A stretch of 64,000 nt of DNA from an uncultured Dehalococcoidia bacterium (GCA_958296105.1 OY282441.1:1461800-1525799); one strand, 5' to 3'. Positions 53,239-62,819 are shown, counted from the first letter of the stretch. Made by a program: numbers and translations. Notes: generated by a model from the letters alone, not told the origin.

Positions 53239-54477
53239 GTGTATATGTGTAGCAGTCTGGCGCTGTTGAGTCTCCACGGATGCCCCGTCGCAAGGCTGGG
53301 AGAGAAAGACACGGGCGGGATGAACGTGTATGTCCTCCAGCTGGCCAGGGAGCTTGCGCGCAGAGGCCGCCGCGTGGACGTGTTCACCCGCTGCCACGAT
53401 CCGGACGATCCGCAGATCGTGCAGCTCGAAGACGGCGCCAGAGTGATACACCTGAAGGCCGGCCCTTATGATACAGGCAAGTACGAGCTGGTCAACTACA
53501 TCCCCGAGTTCCTGGACGCGCTGTACGGATTCCAGCGAGCCGAGCAGTCTCGATACGATCTGATTCACACCCACTACTGGCTGTCAGGGCGCGCGGGCAT
53601 GATCCTGAGCCGCGAGTGGGACTGTCCGCACTTCACCACGTTCCACACTTTAGCCAAGACCAAGCTCAGAGCGCGCGCGGGTGAGCGCGAGCCGCTGCTC
53701 AGGGAAGACATCGAAACTCTGGTGATGTCGGACGCAGACAAGATCGTCGTGTCCACCGATGAGGAGCGTGAGGACGTCATCAGGCTGTACGGCGCGCCGG
53801 AGCGGAAGATCGAGACAGTGCCGGCCGGCGTAGATCTAAGCGTCTTTTCCCCTGTGGATCAGCGCGCGGCGCGGCGCGATCTGGGCATAGAGGAAGAGAA
53901 CGTCCTGCTGTACGTGGGCAGGATAGAGCCGCTGAAGGGCATAGACGTTCTGCTGCGCGCCGCGCCGCTGATGGAGTGCAGCGAAGATCTGCGCCTGCTC
54001 GTGGTCGGCGGCAGCCCCGGAAGCGACGCGGAGCTGGACAGGCTGAAGTCGCTGGCTTCGGAGCTTGGCATCGACGACTCGGTTACGTTCACGGGATCGG
54101 TGGCGCAGAGCGAGCTGCCGACCTACTACAGCGCGGCGGACGCCTTCGTCCTGCCGTCTCACGCCGAGAGCTTCGGACTCGCCGCGCTGGAGGCGATGGC
54201 ATGTGGCACGCCGGCGGTGGTGTCCAGAGTGGGCGGACTCAAGACGTTCATAGACAGCGGCGTGAGCGGATACCTGGTGCCGTGGCGATGCCCCGAGTCG
54301 TTCGCGCAGCGGCTGGACGTGCTGGTGGCCAGCCCCGACCTGAGAGACGCGATGGGCAGGGCCGCGAGGAAGAAGGCGCTGAGCATGGGCTGGGGGCATG
54401 TGGCAGAACGTCTGCTCGACCACTACGCCAGCAGTCTCACGGCTGACGCCTGCTGGCAAGAGATGGCTGGGGACTAG
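53239..54477 (+). CDS. GT4-family glycosyltransferase, MshA/sucrose-phosphate-synthase-like
   Basis: The 412-residue product has the GT-B layout: GEKDTGGMNVYVLQLARELARRGRRVDVFTR split around the nucleotide-sugar site, DLIHTHYWLSG, VPAGVDLSVFSP, LLYVGRIEPLKGIDVLLRA and HAESFGLAALEAMACGTPAV with the E-x7-E motif. The GGMNVY motif is typical of MshA and related D-inositol/sucrose-type transferases. The acceptor is not determined. No mshB/mshC is visible here, so mycothiol synthesis is not implied. Confidence 0.88.
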   Translation: MYMCSSLALLSLHGCPVARLGEKDTGGMNVYVLQLARELARRGRRVDVFTRCHDPDDPQIVQLEDGARVIHLKAGPYDTGKYELVNYIPEFLDALYGFQRAEQSRYDLIHTHYWLSGRAGMILSREWDCPHFTTFHTLAKTKLRARAGEREPLLREDIETLVMSDADKIVVSTDEEREDVIRLYGAPERKIETVPAGVDLSVFSPVDQRAARRDLGIEEENVLLYVGRIEPLKGIDVLLRAAPLMECSEDLRLLVVGGSPGSDAELDRLKSLASELGIDDSVTFTGSVAQSELPTYYSAADAFVLPSHAESFGLAALEAMACGTPAVVSRVGGLKTFIDSGVSGYLVPWRCPESFAQRLDVLVASPDLRDAMGRAARKKALSMGWGHVAERLLDHYASSLTADACWQEMAGD

Positions 54478-54705
54478 GGGAGAGGGGAGAGGCCGCCGCG
54501 TTCGCCCTGCGCTCACCATCCGCCAATGATCACGACGGTCAAGCTGGAACGCAAGCCGCTCAGCGCGTCTCTTGGGACGATTCCCACTCGTGGGCGAGTT
54601 TGGAGCGAACCGAGCGAGCGCAACGCGCCAGATGGCTGCCCTCCACAGTCCGCAGAAGGCGCAAAGCGAAGCCCCCGCTGCGCGAAGCAGACGCGCCGGC
54701 GACCG

Positions 54706-55554
54706 CTAGGGCATGGCCTCCGGCGTCGAATCCACCCCGTAGTAGCGGTGTGTGATCGCGTCTTCTCTCATGCTGACGACCCTGATACCTGACGGATCTT
54801 CCCCAAGCGGGTAGCCCACCGCGCCGGTCGTGACCATCATCAGCCCGGCGTCTTCGGCGTACTGGTTCATGTGCATGTGTCCGGCGAACACCGCTGAAGC
54901 GCCGTAGTCTCGCAGGATGCTTACGATCTCGTCTCGCCGCTCTGCCGGCACGCACCAGCCGCTGCCGATTTCGTCCGCGCTGCGCTCGAACAGCGGATGA
55001 TGAGTGAACAGTACGATGTGCTGAGCGCCACGCCGCCGCGCCGCGCTCAGATCGTCTATCAGGAACTGCGTCAGCCGCCTCCACTCCAGCGGGACGTTGA
55101 CCGGGTCGAATGCGACCGAGCTGTTGATAACTGCAAAGTGGCAGTCGCCGCAGTCGAACGAGTAGCTGTCCGAGCCGAAGCGCTCTCTGTAGATGGCGAG
55201 CGACTCGGACGTGGGCGCCTCGCCGACGTCGTGATTGCCCGATACGAAGTGGAGCGGTATGTCGTCGTCCAGCAGCGCGCTGACGCGGAAAAGCTCTTCG
55301 ATCTGCGACTGGTCCGAGGCGTCATGCACCATATCGCCGCAGACGACCGCGAACGCGGGTCTGAGACGGTTCACAGACTCGATGGCGGCGGTGTACAGGC
55401 GCGTCTCGTCCGCGAAGCCCGTGATCGGCGCGGGCGCCTTCCGAACGTTCAGCCCTCTGGCGCGGCGCTTCGCCACGTCCTCATCGGTGTATCTGCTCAC
55501 AGAGGCGAACATGCCGAACTGCGGATCCGCCATCTGGACGAAGTGGAACGACAT
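54706..55554 (-). CDS. Metallophosphoesterase (calcineurin-like)
   Basis: The 282-residue product has the five-block metallophosphoesterase series: MADPQFG (Asp, but Gln where His is usual), VVCGDMVHD, VSGNHDVGE, LFTHHPLF and FAGHMHMN. The DPQ form is common in the CPPED1-like branch. It acts on a phosphoester or phosphoprotein of unknown identity and has no signal peptide. The 228-base gap on its left (54478-54705) shows nothing I recognise. Confidence 0.88.
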   Translation of the reverse strand: MSFHFVQMADPQFGMFASVSRYTDEDVAKRRARGLNVRKAPAPITGFADETRLYTAAIESVNRLRPAFAVVCGDMVHDASDQSQIEELFRVSALLDDDIPLHFVSGNHDVGEAPTSESLAIYRERFGSDSYSFDCGDCHFAVINSSVAFDPVNVPLEWRRLTQFLIDDLSAARRRGAQHIVLFTHHPLFERSADEIGSGWCVPAERRDEIVSILRDYGASAVFAGHMHMNQYAEDAGLMMVTTGAVGYPLGEDPSGIRVVSMREDAITHRYYGVDSTPEAMP

Positions 55555-55602
55555 GTCTGCCTCACTTTGGCTGGAATATGTGTTTGGAAACGTTCTTCCG
55601 GT

Positions 55603-56415
55603 CTAGTGTTCCATCACGGAGCCGCCGTTGATGTTGATGGACTGGCCATGAATCCACGAGGCGGCTTCGGTGCACAGGTACACGCAGAACTCGCCGGTTT
55701 CGTCATCCGTGCCGTTGCGACCGATGGGCGTGGTCTCCGCCATCTCGACCCAGCGCGTTTCGCGGTCTATGTCGTCCATGCGGTGCGTGTCCACCGCGCC
55801 GGGGCAGACGCAGTTGACGTTGATTCCCATTGGCCCGAACTCGCGCGCCATGGACTGGGTCATGCCCACTATGGCGAAGTTGGCGGCGTTGTACGCGAGT
55901 GTGCTGGCGCTGCCGCGCTTGCCCGCAGTGGAGGATATGTTGACGATCTTGCCGCCGTGTCCCTGCTCTCTGAGCGCGCCCACGAACGCCTTGGTGCAGA
56001 GATACGTGCCGGTTATCTTGATGTCGATTACCCGTTGGAAGATATCGTCGTCTAGGTCGAGGACCGGCACGCGATCCGGGCCGCGCGCGTATGCGGCGTT
56101 GTTGACGAGCATATCGACGCGGCCAAACTCTGCCACCGCCTGATCGACCATGTTCTGGACATGCTCTTTGCTGGTCACGTCCGCGATCAGCGGAAGCGCC
56201 CTGACGCCGTGCGCTTCGATCTGCTCGGCGACGCTGTGGATGTCGCGCCAGCCCACCGCCTTCTCGTCGTCCGGGAACGTGGAGGGGTCTCGGCCTGTTC
56301 CGGTTATGACCACGTTCGCCCCGCGCTTGGCGAAGCTCACCGCCGCCGCGCGGCCTATGCCCCTGAGCCTTCCTGCCCCAGTGACTATCGCAACTTTTCC
56401 GTCGAACTCACCCAT
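55603..56415 (-). CDS. Short-chain dehydrogenase/reductase-fold protein, catalytic Lys replaced
   Basis: The 270-residue product is a classical SDR: AIVTGAGRLRGIGRAAAVSFA, LVNNAAYARGP, KIVNISSTAG with the catalytic Ser, and the C-terminal SININGGSVMEH. The Tyr of the YxxxK motif is present (LAYNAANFAIVG), but Lys is Asn. This should weaken or abolish ordinary oxidoreductase activity. No sequence damage is seen elsewhere. The metallophosphoesterase gene is 48 bases downstream. Confidence 0.85.
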   Translation of the reverse strand: MGEFDGKVAIVTGAGRLRGIGRAAAVSFAKRGANVVITGTGRDPSTFPDDEKAVGWRDIHSVAEQIEAHGVRALPLIADVTSKEHVQNMVDQAVAEFGRVDMLVNNAAYARGPDRVPVLDLDDDIFQRVIDIKITGTYLCTKAFVGALREQGHGGKIVNISSTAGKRGSASTLAYNAANFAIVGMTQSMAREFGPMGINVNCVCPGAVDTHRMDDIDRETRWVEMAETTPIGRNGTDDETGEFCVYLCTEAASWIHGQSININGGSVMEH

Positions 56416-56518
56416 TGAGCATCCTTTCTCGCAAGCGGACTTGGCATCCTGTGAATTGCAGTCGTGCCGCTGAGTATATCGCGCCCCTGCGGAATTTGGA
56501 ATAGCGCGCGGCGGATTA

Positions 56519-56641
56519 CTACCCGCTTACCGTGTACTCCGCCCCCCATATGCGGCCCTCGCCGGGGACGAAAGCGACGCGCTTGGCAGAGACGTCTGTG
56601 TGGCGTCGAGTTCCTACTAGCGCATCGAATGACGCTTTGCA
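56519..56641 (-). pseudogene. Possible 3' remnant of an unidentified gene
   Basis: A 40-codon frame without a start ends in VSAKRVAFVPGEGRIWGAEY and reads like the end of a protein. Stops occur just upstream. The 256-base gap (56416-56671) holds nothing else I can name. The identity is unknown. Confidence 0.25.
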
Positions 56642-56671
56642 CTATAGCGATCTGTTGGCTGAATCGGACAG

Positions 56672-57436
56672 CTAAAGCGACTCTCGAATACGCTCTAACT
56701 CCGCTTCCGCCCTCGCCGCGCGTTCCTCAGCATCCGCTCTCGCCGCTCGCTCGGACTCAGCGCGCTCTTCCGCCTCGGCTCTGACCGCTCGCTCGAACTC
56801 AGCGCGCTCTTCCGCCCTCACAGCGCGCTCTTCAGCCTCCGGAAGATTTCGCAGGTACTCTCCGCGCTCAGGATCGTAGAAGCGCAAACGGCCTCGATCC
56901 CAGCACAGATTCAGATTCAGAATCGGGCTGTACCCCCAGATCACACCGTCCGACTCGTGGTGAATCTCTATCGGGACATACTCGCCATCCACAAGAGCAT
57001 CGCCTGCCAGGGGCCGGTCGTGATACAGGCCGCCGCTGGCATCGAAGCGCCAGTACTCCCCAGCCCCCAGGTCTCGGTAGCCATCTCGCTTGACCGTGTA
57101 GTCTCTCGCGCCCGTCGTCTCCGAGGCTATCTCCAGAACGAACTCCGGCGGCTTTCCCACATCGCTTACGGTGTAGCCGTTGGCGCTCTCTATCGCTTCG
57201 GCATCCACGCCGAATGCGATTATGCAGTCGGGTACCAGATACCCGCGCCGGTCTCGAGCGTCGCGCCGCAGGTAGCCGGAGCCGCTTACCAAAGTGGATG
57301 GGCTGCCGAAGCGCCGTTCGAGCATGGTGTGAGTGTGTGAGATGTGCTTGTGCTGAAGCATGTCGGGCGTCTTGGGGGGGTCGGGCAGCTTGGCGTATGG
57401 CTTGCGCCGTCCGGGGGTAGTCGCTGTGGTGGTCAT
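56672..57436 (-). CDS. Uma2-family PD-(D/E)XK protein with coiled-coil tail, array copy 1
   Basis: The 254-residue product has a Uma2 (DUF820) core. Asp 70 lies in LVPDCIIAF and Glu 102 in FVLEIASETTGARD, where the Lys position is Ala as in many Uma2 proteins. GEYWRFDASGG follows. After residue 195 comes a charged coiled-coil tail of repeats like EERAEFERAVRAEA. It is the last of four tandem copies. The core is almost identical in all four, while the tail differs in repeat number and order. The function of Uma2 proteins is unproven. Confidence 0.85.
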   Translation of the reverse strand: MTTTATTPGRRKPYAKLPDPPKTPDMLQHKHISHTHTMLERRFGSPSTLVSGSGYLRRDARDRRGYLVPDCIIAFGVDAEAIESANGYTVSDVGKPPEFVLEIASETTGARDYTVKRDGYRDLGAGEYWRFDASGGLYHDRPLAGDALVDGEYVPIEIHHESDGVIWGYSPILNLNLCWDRGRLRFYDPERGEYLRNLPEAEERAVRAEERAEFERAVRAEAEERAESERAARADAEERAARAEAELERIRESL

Positions 57437-57497
57437 GGTGGGCCTCTTGCCGCTTGGCGGGAGCGCGGAGACTATCAGATATTTGGGGCCGTTCGTC

Positions 57498-58286
57498 CTA
57501 TTCCAAATCGCCGAATAATCGCCTCATCCGCTCTCGAACACGCTCTAACTCCGCTTCAGCCTCCGATCTCGCCGCCCGCTCGAACTCAGCCCGTTCCTCA
57601 GCCTCCGCTCTCGCCGCCCGCTCGAACTCAGCGCGCTCCTGCGCTTCCGATCTCGCCGCCCGCTCGGTCTCAGCGCGCTCTTCAGCCTCCGGAAGATTTC
57701 GCAGGTACTCACCGCGCTCAGGGTCGTAGAAGCGCAGGCGGCCTCGATCCCAGCACAGATTCAGGTTCAGCATCGGGCTGTATCCCCAGATCACACCGTC
57801 CGACTCGTGGTGAATCTCTATCGGGACATACTCGCCATCCACGAGAGCATCGCCTGCCAGCGGCCGGTCGTGATACAGGCCGCCGCTGGCATCGAAGCGC
57901 CAGTACTCCCCAGCCCCCAGGTCTCGGTAGCCGTCTCGCTTCACCGTGTAGTCTCTCGCGCCCGTCGTCTCCGAGGCTATCTCCAAGACGAACTCCGGCG
58001 GCTTTCCCACATCGCTTACGGTGTAGCCGTTGGCGCTCTCTATCGCTTCGGCATCCACGCCGAACGCGATTATGCAGTCGGGTACCAGATACCCGCGCCG
58101 GTCTCGGGCGTCGCGCCGCAGGTAGCCGGAGCCGCTTACCAGCGTGGAAGGGCTGCCGAAGCGCCGCTCTAGCATGGTGTGAGTGTGTGAGATGTGCTTG
58201 TGCTGAAGCATGTCGGGCGTCTTGGGGGGGTCGGGCAGCTTGGCGTATGGCTTGCGCCGTCCGGGGGTCGTCGCTGTGGTGGTCAT
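57498..58286 (-). CDS. Uma2-family PD-(D/E)XK protein with coiled-coil tail, array copy 2
   Basis: The 262-residue product has the longest tail of the four (ERAETERAARSEAQERAEFE blocks), ending in RVRERMRRLFGDLE. The core (residues 1-195) matches copy 1 almost residue for residue, including Asp 70 and Glu 102. The 61-base gap to copy 1 has the same leader (AAGCGGCAAGAGG) as the others, so each gene keeps its own ribosome-binding site. Confidence 0.85.
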   Translation of the reverse strand: MTTTATTPGRRKPYAKLPDPPKTPDMLQHKHISHTHTMLERRFGSPSTLVSGSGYLRRDARDRRGYLVPDCIIAFGVDAEAIESANGYTVSDVGKPPEFVLEIASETTGARDYTVKRDGYRDLGAGEYWRFDASGGLYHDRPLAGDALVDGEYVPIEIHHESDGVIWGYSPMLNLNLCWDRGRLRFYDPERGEYLRNLPEAEERAETERAARSEAQERAEFERAARAEAEERAEFERAARSEAEAELERVRERMRRLFGDLE

Positions 58287-58343
58287 GGTGGGCCTCTTGC
58301 CGCTTGGCGGGCGGAGACTATCAGATACTTGGAGTCGTTCGCC

Positions 58344-59099
58344 CTATTCCGAATCGCCGAAGAATCGTCTCATCCGCTCTAACTCCGCTTCCGCCCTCGT
58401 CGCCCGTTCCTCAGCCTCCGATCTCGCCGCCCGCTCGAACTCAGCCCGTTCCTCAGCCTCCGATCTCGCCGCTCGCTCGGTCTCAGCCCGTTCCTCAGCC
58501 TCCGGAAGATTTCGCAGGTACTCTCCGCGCTCAGGGTCGTAGAAGCGCAGGCGGCCTCGATCCCAGCACAGATTCAGATTCAGCGTCGGGCTGTATCCCC
58601 AGATCACACCGTCCGACTCGTGGTGAATCTCTATCGGGACATACTCGCCATCCACGAGAACATCGCCTGCCAGCGGCCGGTCGTGATACAGGCCGCCGCT
58701 GGCATCGAAGCGCCAGTACTCCCCAGCCCCCAGGTCTCGGTAGCCATCTCGCTTGACCGTGTAGTCTCTCGCTCCCGTCGTCTCCGAGGCTATCTCCAAG
58801 ACGAACTCCGGCGGCTTTCCCACATCGCTTACGGTGTAGCCGTTGGCGCTCTCTATCGCTTCGGCATCCACGCCGAACGCGATTATGCAGTCGGGTACCA
58901 GATACCCGCGCCGGTCTCGGGCGTCGCGCCGCAGGTAGCCGGAGCCGCTTACCAGCGTGGATGGGCTGCCAAAGCGCCGTTCGAGCATGGTGTGGGTGTG
59001 TGAGATGTGCTTGTGCTGAAGCATGTCGGGCGTCTTGGGAGGGTCGGGCAGCTTGGCGTATGGCTTGCGCCGTCCGGGGGTAGTCGCTGTGGTGGTCAT
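58344..59099 (-). CDS. Uma2-family PD-(D/E)XK protein with coiled-coil tail, array copy 3
   Basis: The 251-residue product has the same core, and a tail with three repeat blocks ending LERMRRFFGDSE. A duplicated end of the upstream hydrolase gene lies in the gap just before its 5' flank (59130-59299). Confidence 0.85.
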   Translation of the reverse strand: MTTTATTPGRRKPYAKLPDPPKTPDMLQHKHISHTHTMLERRFGSPSTLVSGSGYLRRDARDRRGYLVPDCIIAFGVDAEAIESANGYTVSDVGKPPEFVLEIASETTGARDYTVKRDGYRDLGAGEYWRFDASGGLYHDRPLAGDVLVDGEYVPIEIHHESDGVIWGYSPTLNLNLCWDRGRLRFYDPERGEYLRNLPEAEERAETERAARSEAEERAEFERAARSEAEERATRAEAELERMRRFFGDSE

Positions 59100-59129
59100 G
59101 GTGGGCCTCTTGCCGCTTGGCGGGAGCGC

Positions 59130-59299
59130 GCGGAGACGATCAGATCCTTGGGGGCGGAGCGTGGATGGCGTCCGCCTCTCCCAAGCAGTGTATCATGCGA
59201 ATGCGCGACTCATCACGATTTCAGCATCGCCCTCAGCCAGTCGAGCAGCATATCGCGCAGCTCGTCCCTGAACTCTGTCAGTCCGTGTTCGACGTCGGT
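59130..59299 (-). pseudogene. Duplicated 3' end of the alpha/beta hydrolase gene between Uma2 copies 3 and 4
   Basis: The stretch matches about 60080-60245. Its codons read VEHGLTEFRDELRDMLLDW and stop at 59213, corresponding to the last 25 or so residues of the hydrolase at 60160-60882. The flanking Uma2 leader is included in the match. It marks the unit that was duplicated: hydrolase 3' end plus leader plus Uma2 gene. Confidence 0.85.
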
Positions 59300-59311
59300 G
59301 GGGCGTTCGCC

Positions 59312-60049
59312 CTATTCCGAATCGCCGAATAATCGCCTCATCCGCTCTCGAACACGCTCTAACTCCGCTTCCGCCCTCGCCGCTCGTTCTTCCGCTTCCA
59401 CTCTCGCAGCTCGTTCCTCAGCCTCCACTCTCGCCGCCCGCTTTTCCGACTCCGGAAGATTTCGCAGGTACTCACCGCGCTCAGGATCGTAGAAGCGTAG
59501 GCGGCCTCGATCCCAGCACAGATTCAGATTCAGCATCGGGCTGTATCCCCAAATCACACCGTCCGACTCGTGGTGAATCTCTACCGGGACATACTCGCCA
59601 TCCACAAGAGCATCGCCTGCCAGCGGCCGGTCGTGATACAGGCCGCCACTGGCATCGAAGCGCCAGTACTCCCCTGCCCCCAGGTCTCGGTAGCCGTCTC
59701 GCTTCACCGTGTAATCTCTCGCGCCCGTCGTCTCCGAGGCTATCTCCAAGACGAACTCCGGCGGCTTTCCCACATCGCTTACGGTGTAGCCGTTGGCGCT
59801 CTCTATCGCTTCGGCATCCACGCCGAACGCGATTATGCAGTCGGGTACCAGATACCCGCGCCGGTCTCGGGCGTCGCGCCGCAGGTAGCCGGAGCCGCTG
59901 ACCAAAGTGGAAGAGCTGCCGAAGCGCCGTTCTAACATGGTGTGAGTGTGTGAGATGTGCTTGTGCTGAAGCATGTCGGGCGTCTTGGTAGGGTCGGGCA
60001 GCTTGGCGTATGGCTTGCGCCGTCCGGGGGTCGTCGCTGTGGTGGTCAT
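59312..60049 (-). CDS. Uma2-family PD-(D/E)XK protein with coiled-coil tail, array copy 4
   Basis: The 245-residue product has the shared core (Asp 70, Glu 102) and a shorter tail of a distinct repeat (RAARVEAEE, twice), ending LERVRERMRRLFGDSE. It is the copy nearest the intact hydrolase gene and first of the array in transcription order; the hydrolase ends 110 bases upstream. Confidence 0.85.
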   Translation of the reverse strand: MTTTATTPGRRKPYAKLPDPTKTPDMLQHKHISHTHTMLERRFGSSSTLVSGSGYLRRDARDRRGYLVPDCIIAFGVDAEAIESANGYTVSDVGKPPEFVLEIASETTGARDYTVKRDGYRDLGAGEYWRFDASGGLYHDRPLAGDALVDGEYVPVEIHHESDGVIWGYSPMLNLNLCWDRGRLRFYDPERGEYLRNLPESEKRAARVEAEERAARVEAEERAARAEAELERVRERMRRLFGDSE

Positions 60050-60159
60050 GGTGGGCCTCTTGCCGCTTGGCGGGAGCGCGGAGACTATCAGATACTTGGG
60101 GCGGAGCGTGGATGGCGTCCACCTCTTCGGGTCAGTGTATCATGCGAATGCGCGGCTCA

Positions 60160-60858
60160 TCACGATTTCAGCCTCGCTCTCAACCAGTCGCGCAGCATAT
60201 CGCGCAGCTCGTCCCTGCACTCTGTCAGCCCGTGTTCGGCGTCGGGGTAGATGATCAGCTCTTTGGGGTCGTTCGCCCATGAGTGAATCTGCTCGGAGCA
60301 GCGGGGCGGCAGCCGCGTGTCCGCGCCGCCGTGCGCGAGCAGGAGGGGACGCGGGGATACGAGGGCGGCGTTCTGCGCGCCGTATGTCTGGCTGGACAGC
60401 GCGGCGACTGCCTTTACGTCCTCGCTGAACGGCGCGGCGGATATGACGACCGCGCCGCCGAACGAGTGACCCACCAGCGCGATCTCGCTGTGTCCAGTAC
60501 CCGTTAGGAACGAGACGCCCACGAGGGCATCCAAGACGCACTCAGGTATGACGTTGGGCATTCGGTAGTCGACGCGGAGCGAAGTAATCTCTCCGGCGAG
60601 GTCCTCGGCGAGATCGCGGTACAGACCCTCGGCAGGCCCAGCGAATCCGCCGCGCGCGCCCCACACCCACACGATGCCCTTGGACGTTCGCCCGCGCTGG
60701 TCGTTGTGGACGATGGCTCTAACGTGGCCGCGAGTCGTTCTCAAAGTCACGCCCCGCCCCGTCTCGCCTTCCCCGACCTGCCAGGGTTCGACGCCAACGA
60801 TGCGGATGGAGATATCTTTGGGCTGATTGGGCTGTCGCATTAGCGCCTCTACGTCTCG
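60160..60858 (-). CDS. Alpha/beta hydrolase (dienelactone-hydrolase-like)
   Basis: The product is about 232 residues. The nucleophile elbow is LVGHSFGGAV, the acid Asp lies in HGGADTRLPP and the His in PDAEHGLTE. The N-terminal WVWGARGGFAG probably forms the oxyanion side. The usual length is kept. I place the start at the ATG at 60858; an in-frame ATG at 60882 is possible. It lies just downstream of gatA on the same strand, with a 31-base gap. Confidence 0.8.
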   Translation of the reverse strand, partial: RDVEALMRQPNQPKDISIRIVGVEPWQVGEGETGRGVTLRTTRGHVRAIVHNDQRGRTSKGIVWVWGARGGFAGPAEGLYRDLAEDLAGEITSLRVDYRMPNVIPECVLDALVGVSFLTGTGHSEIALVGHSFGGAVVISAAPFSEDVKAVAALSSQTYGAQNAALVSPRPLLLAHGGADTRLPPRCSEQIHSWANDPKELIIYPDAEHGLTECRDELRDMLRDWLRARLKS

Positions 60859-60889
60859 CATTGCGCCGCGCGCAACAGGCATCGGGCGA

Positions 60890-62356
60890 TCAGAGCTGCG
60901 GCGTCTGGCCGTTCCAGTCCGAAGCCTGCTCGAAGGCGTGGGCTATCCTGAACATAGTCTGCTCGCCCAAGGCGGCGGTCAGTATCTGGAAGCCGATTGG
61001 GAGTCCGTCTTTGGAAAGCCCAGATGGGACGGAGATGCCCGGAATTCCGGCGATGTTCGCGGGAAGGGTCAGCACGTCCGAGAGATACATCTGAACGGGG
61101 TCGGCGGTCTTTTCGCCCAGCCTAAAAGCCGTGGTCGGCGACGTCGCGGAAACGATGGCGTCGAACCGCTCGAACGCGGTCTGAAACTCCTTGCGGATGA
61201 TCGTTCGCACCTGCTGCGCCTTCAAGTAGAAGGCGTCGTAGTATCCGGCGGAGAGCGCGTACGTGCCGAGCATGACACGCCGCTTCACCTCCGGACCGAA
61301 CCCCTGCGCGCGCGTGCGCTCCAGCGCATCCCACATCGAATCGGCATCCTGATCGGAGAAGCCGTACTTGACGCCGTCGTAGCGCGCGAGGTTTGCCGAG
61401 CATTCGGAGGGCGCGAGGATGTAGTACACCGCCAGCGCGTAAGACGTGTGTGGTAGCGACGTCTCCTCGACCTCCGCGCCCAGACGCTCCAGCAGGGCAA
61501 TGGACGCGCGCGTGGAGCGCTCGACTTCGGGGTCCATGCCGTCCACGAAGTACTCGGTGGGTACACCGATGCGCAATCCGCGCAGATCCTTGCCCAAGCT
61601 CTCGGTGTAGTTGGGCGGATTCACACTCAGCGAGGTCGAGTCCTTGGGGTCGTGTCCGGCGATGGCGTTGAGTACGAGCGCGCAGTCTGCCACGTCTTTG
61701 GTGATCGGCCCTATCTGGTCGAGCGAGCTGGCGAACGCCACGAGACCGTAGCGAGACACGAGGCCGTAGGTGGGCTTGAGGCCCACCACTCCGCACAGCG
61801 AGGCGGGCTGGCGGATGCTGCCGCCGGTGTCGGAGCCGAGCGAGTAGAGACACTCGGACGCTGCGACCGCCGCCGCCGGTCCGCCGCTGCTGCCGCCGGG
61901 AACGCGGTCGAGGTCCCATGGGTTGCGGGTGGGGAAGAATGCGGAGTTCTCGGTGGAGGATCCCATGGCGAACTCGTCCAGATTTCCCTTGCCCACCAGA
62001 ACGGCGGCCTGGTCGTAGAGGCGGCGGGTTACGGTGGCGTCATACGGAGGAACGAACCCTTCGAGCATACGGGACGAGCAGGTCGTGGCGACTCCGCGCG
62101 TGGCCATGTTGTCTTTGAGCTGCATAGGCACGCCTGTCAGGGGCGCGGAATCGCCCGCAGCGATGCGTCTGTCCGCCTCGCGCGCCTGAGAGATGGCGAG
62201 TTCGGGCGTGACAGTGACGAAGGCGCGAACGCGCTCTTCCAGATGTCCGATGCGGTCGAGCGCGGCGCGTGTCAACTCCTCTGAGCTGACCTCGCGGCTG
62301 TCGAGAAGGCTTCTGGCCTCGTGGACGGTCAGGCCGACTGGCGTTGAGGCGTCCAC
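60890..62356 (-). CDS. gatA: Aspartyl/glutamyl-tRNA amidotransferase subunit A
   Basis: The 488-residue product is a full GatA with the Ser-cisSer-Lys triad: Lys in [10 protein letters not shown], cis-Ser in [13 protein letters not shown] and the nucleophile region [13 protein letters not shown]. It releases ammonia from glutamine for the GatCAB complex. The GTG start overlaps the gatC stop by one base (TAGTG), so the two are coupled. gatB is not in the window. Confidence 0.96.
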   Translation of the reverse strand: MDASTPVGLTVHEARSLLDSREVSSEELTRAALDRIGHLEERVRAFVTVTPELAISQAREADRRIAAGDSAPLTGVPMQLKDNMATRGVATTCSSRMLEGFVPPYDATVTRRLYDQAAVLVGKGNLDEFAMGSSTENSAFFPTRNPWDLDRVPGGSSGGPAAAVAASECLYSLGSDTGGSIRQPASLCGVVGLKPTYGLVSRYGLVAFASSLDQIGPITKDVADCALVLNAIAGHDPKDSTSLSVNPPNYTESLGKDLRGLRIGVPTEYFVDGMDPEVERSTRASIALLERLGAEVEETSLPHTSYALAVYYILAPSECSANLARYDGVKYGFSDQDADSMWDALERTRAQGFGPEVKRRVMLGTYALSAGYYDAFYLKAQQVRTIIRKEFQTAFERFDAIVSATSPTTAFRLGEKTADPVQMYLSDVLTLPANIAGIPGISVPSGLSKDGLPIGFQILTAALGEQTMFRIAHAFEQASDWNGQTPQL

Positions 62357-62646
62357 TACTCCAGCACCGCCTTGACCCTAATGAAGTCGCCGTCTCGGTT
62401 GGGCGCGTTGGCGAGCATCTCTTCGATCTCCACCGAGTCCCGCGCCTCGTCCTCGCGCATGACGGACACGAGATCGACCGAGTGGCCTGTCGGCTCCACC
62501 TCGCCAGTGTCCACGCGGTTCAGCACGTCTATGTTGTCGAGGATGTTGGACATCTGCTCGCGCATCACGTCCACTTCGTCGTCGCTCATGGCGATGCGAC
62601 ATAGCAGCGCGAGGTGTCTGATTTCGTCTGATGTGATTCTGGTCAT
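62356..62646 (-). CDS. gatC: Aspartyl/glutamyl-tRNA amidotransferase subunit C
   Basis: The 96-residue product matches GatC in length and pattern: ITSDEIRHLALLCRIAMSDDE, MSNILDNIDVLNRVDT and the C-terminal DFIRVKAVLE. It stabilises the GatA-GatB complex. I chose ATG 62646, which fits the family N-terminus; an in-frame ATG lies 25 codons upstream. Confidence 0.94.
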   Translation of the reverse strand: MTRITSDEIRHLALLCRIAMSDDEVDVMREQMSNILDNIDVLNRVDTGEVEPTGHSVDLVSVMREDEARDSVEIEEMLANAPNRDGDFIRVKAVLE

Positions 62647-62819
62647 TTCGGATTCCAAGACGATGGCTCGTCGGAAGTGTAGCAGATGCGGATTGGATGC
62701 GTCTTGCGAAGCGCGCGTCATTAGTCTAGCCGTTGGTCATAGCCACCAGTCATAGCCATTGGCCATTAGCCAATGATCATCGCCACCGACTTTTGACAGC
62801 GCCCGTCTGCGCGCATAAC

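Noticed and set aside
53239-54477. Reading the GT4 gene as mshA of mycothiol synthesis
   Set aside because: The GGMNVY motif is shared with other GT4 transferases, and no mshB, mshC or mshD is nearby.
57344-58756. 470-codon plus-strand frame across Uma2 copies 1-3
   Set aside because: It is an antisense repeat product; the repeated SPPARTQ blocks are the reverse of the coiled-coil tail codons.
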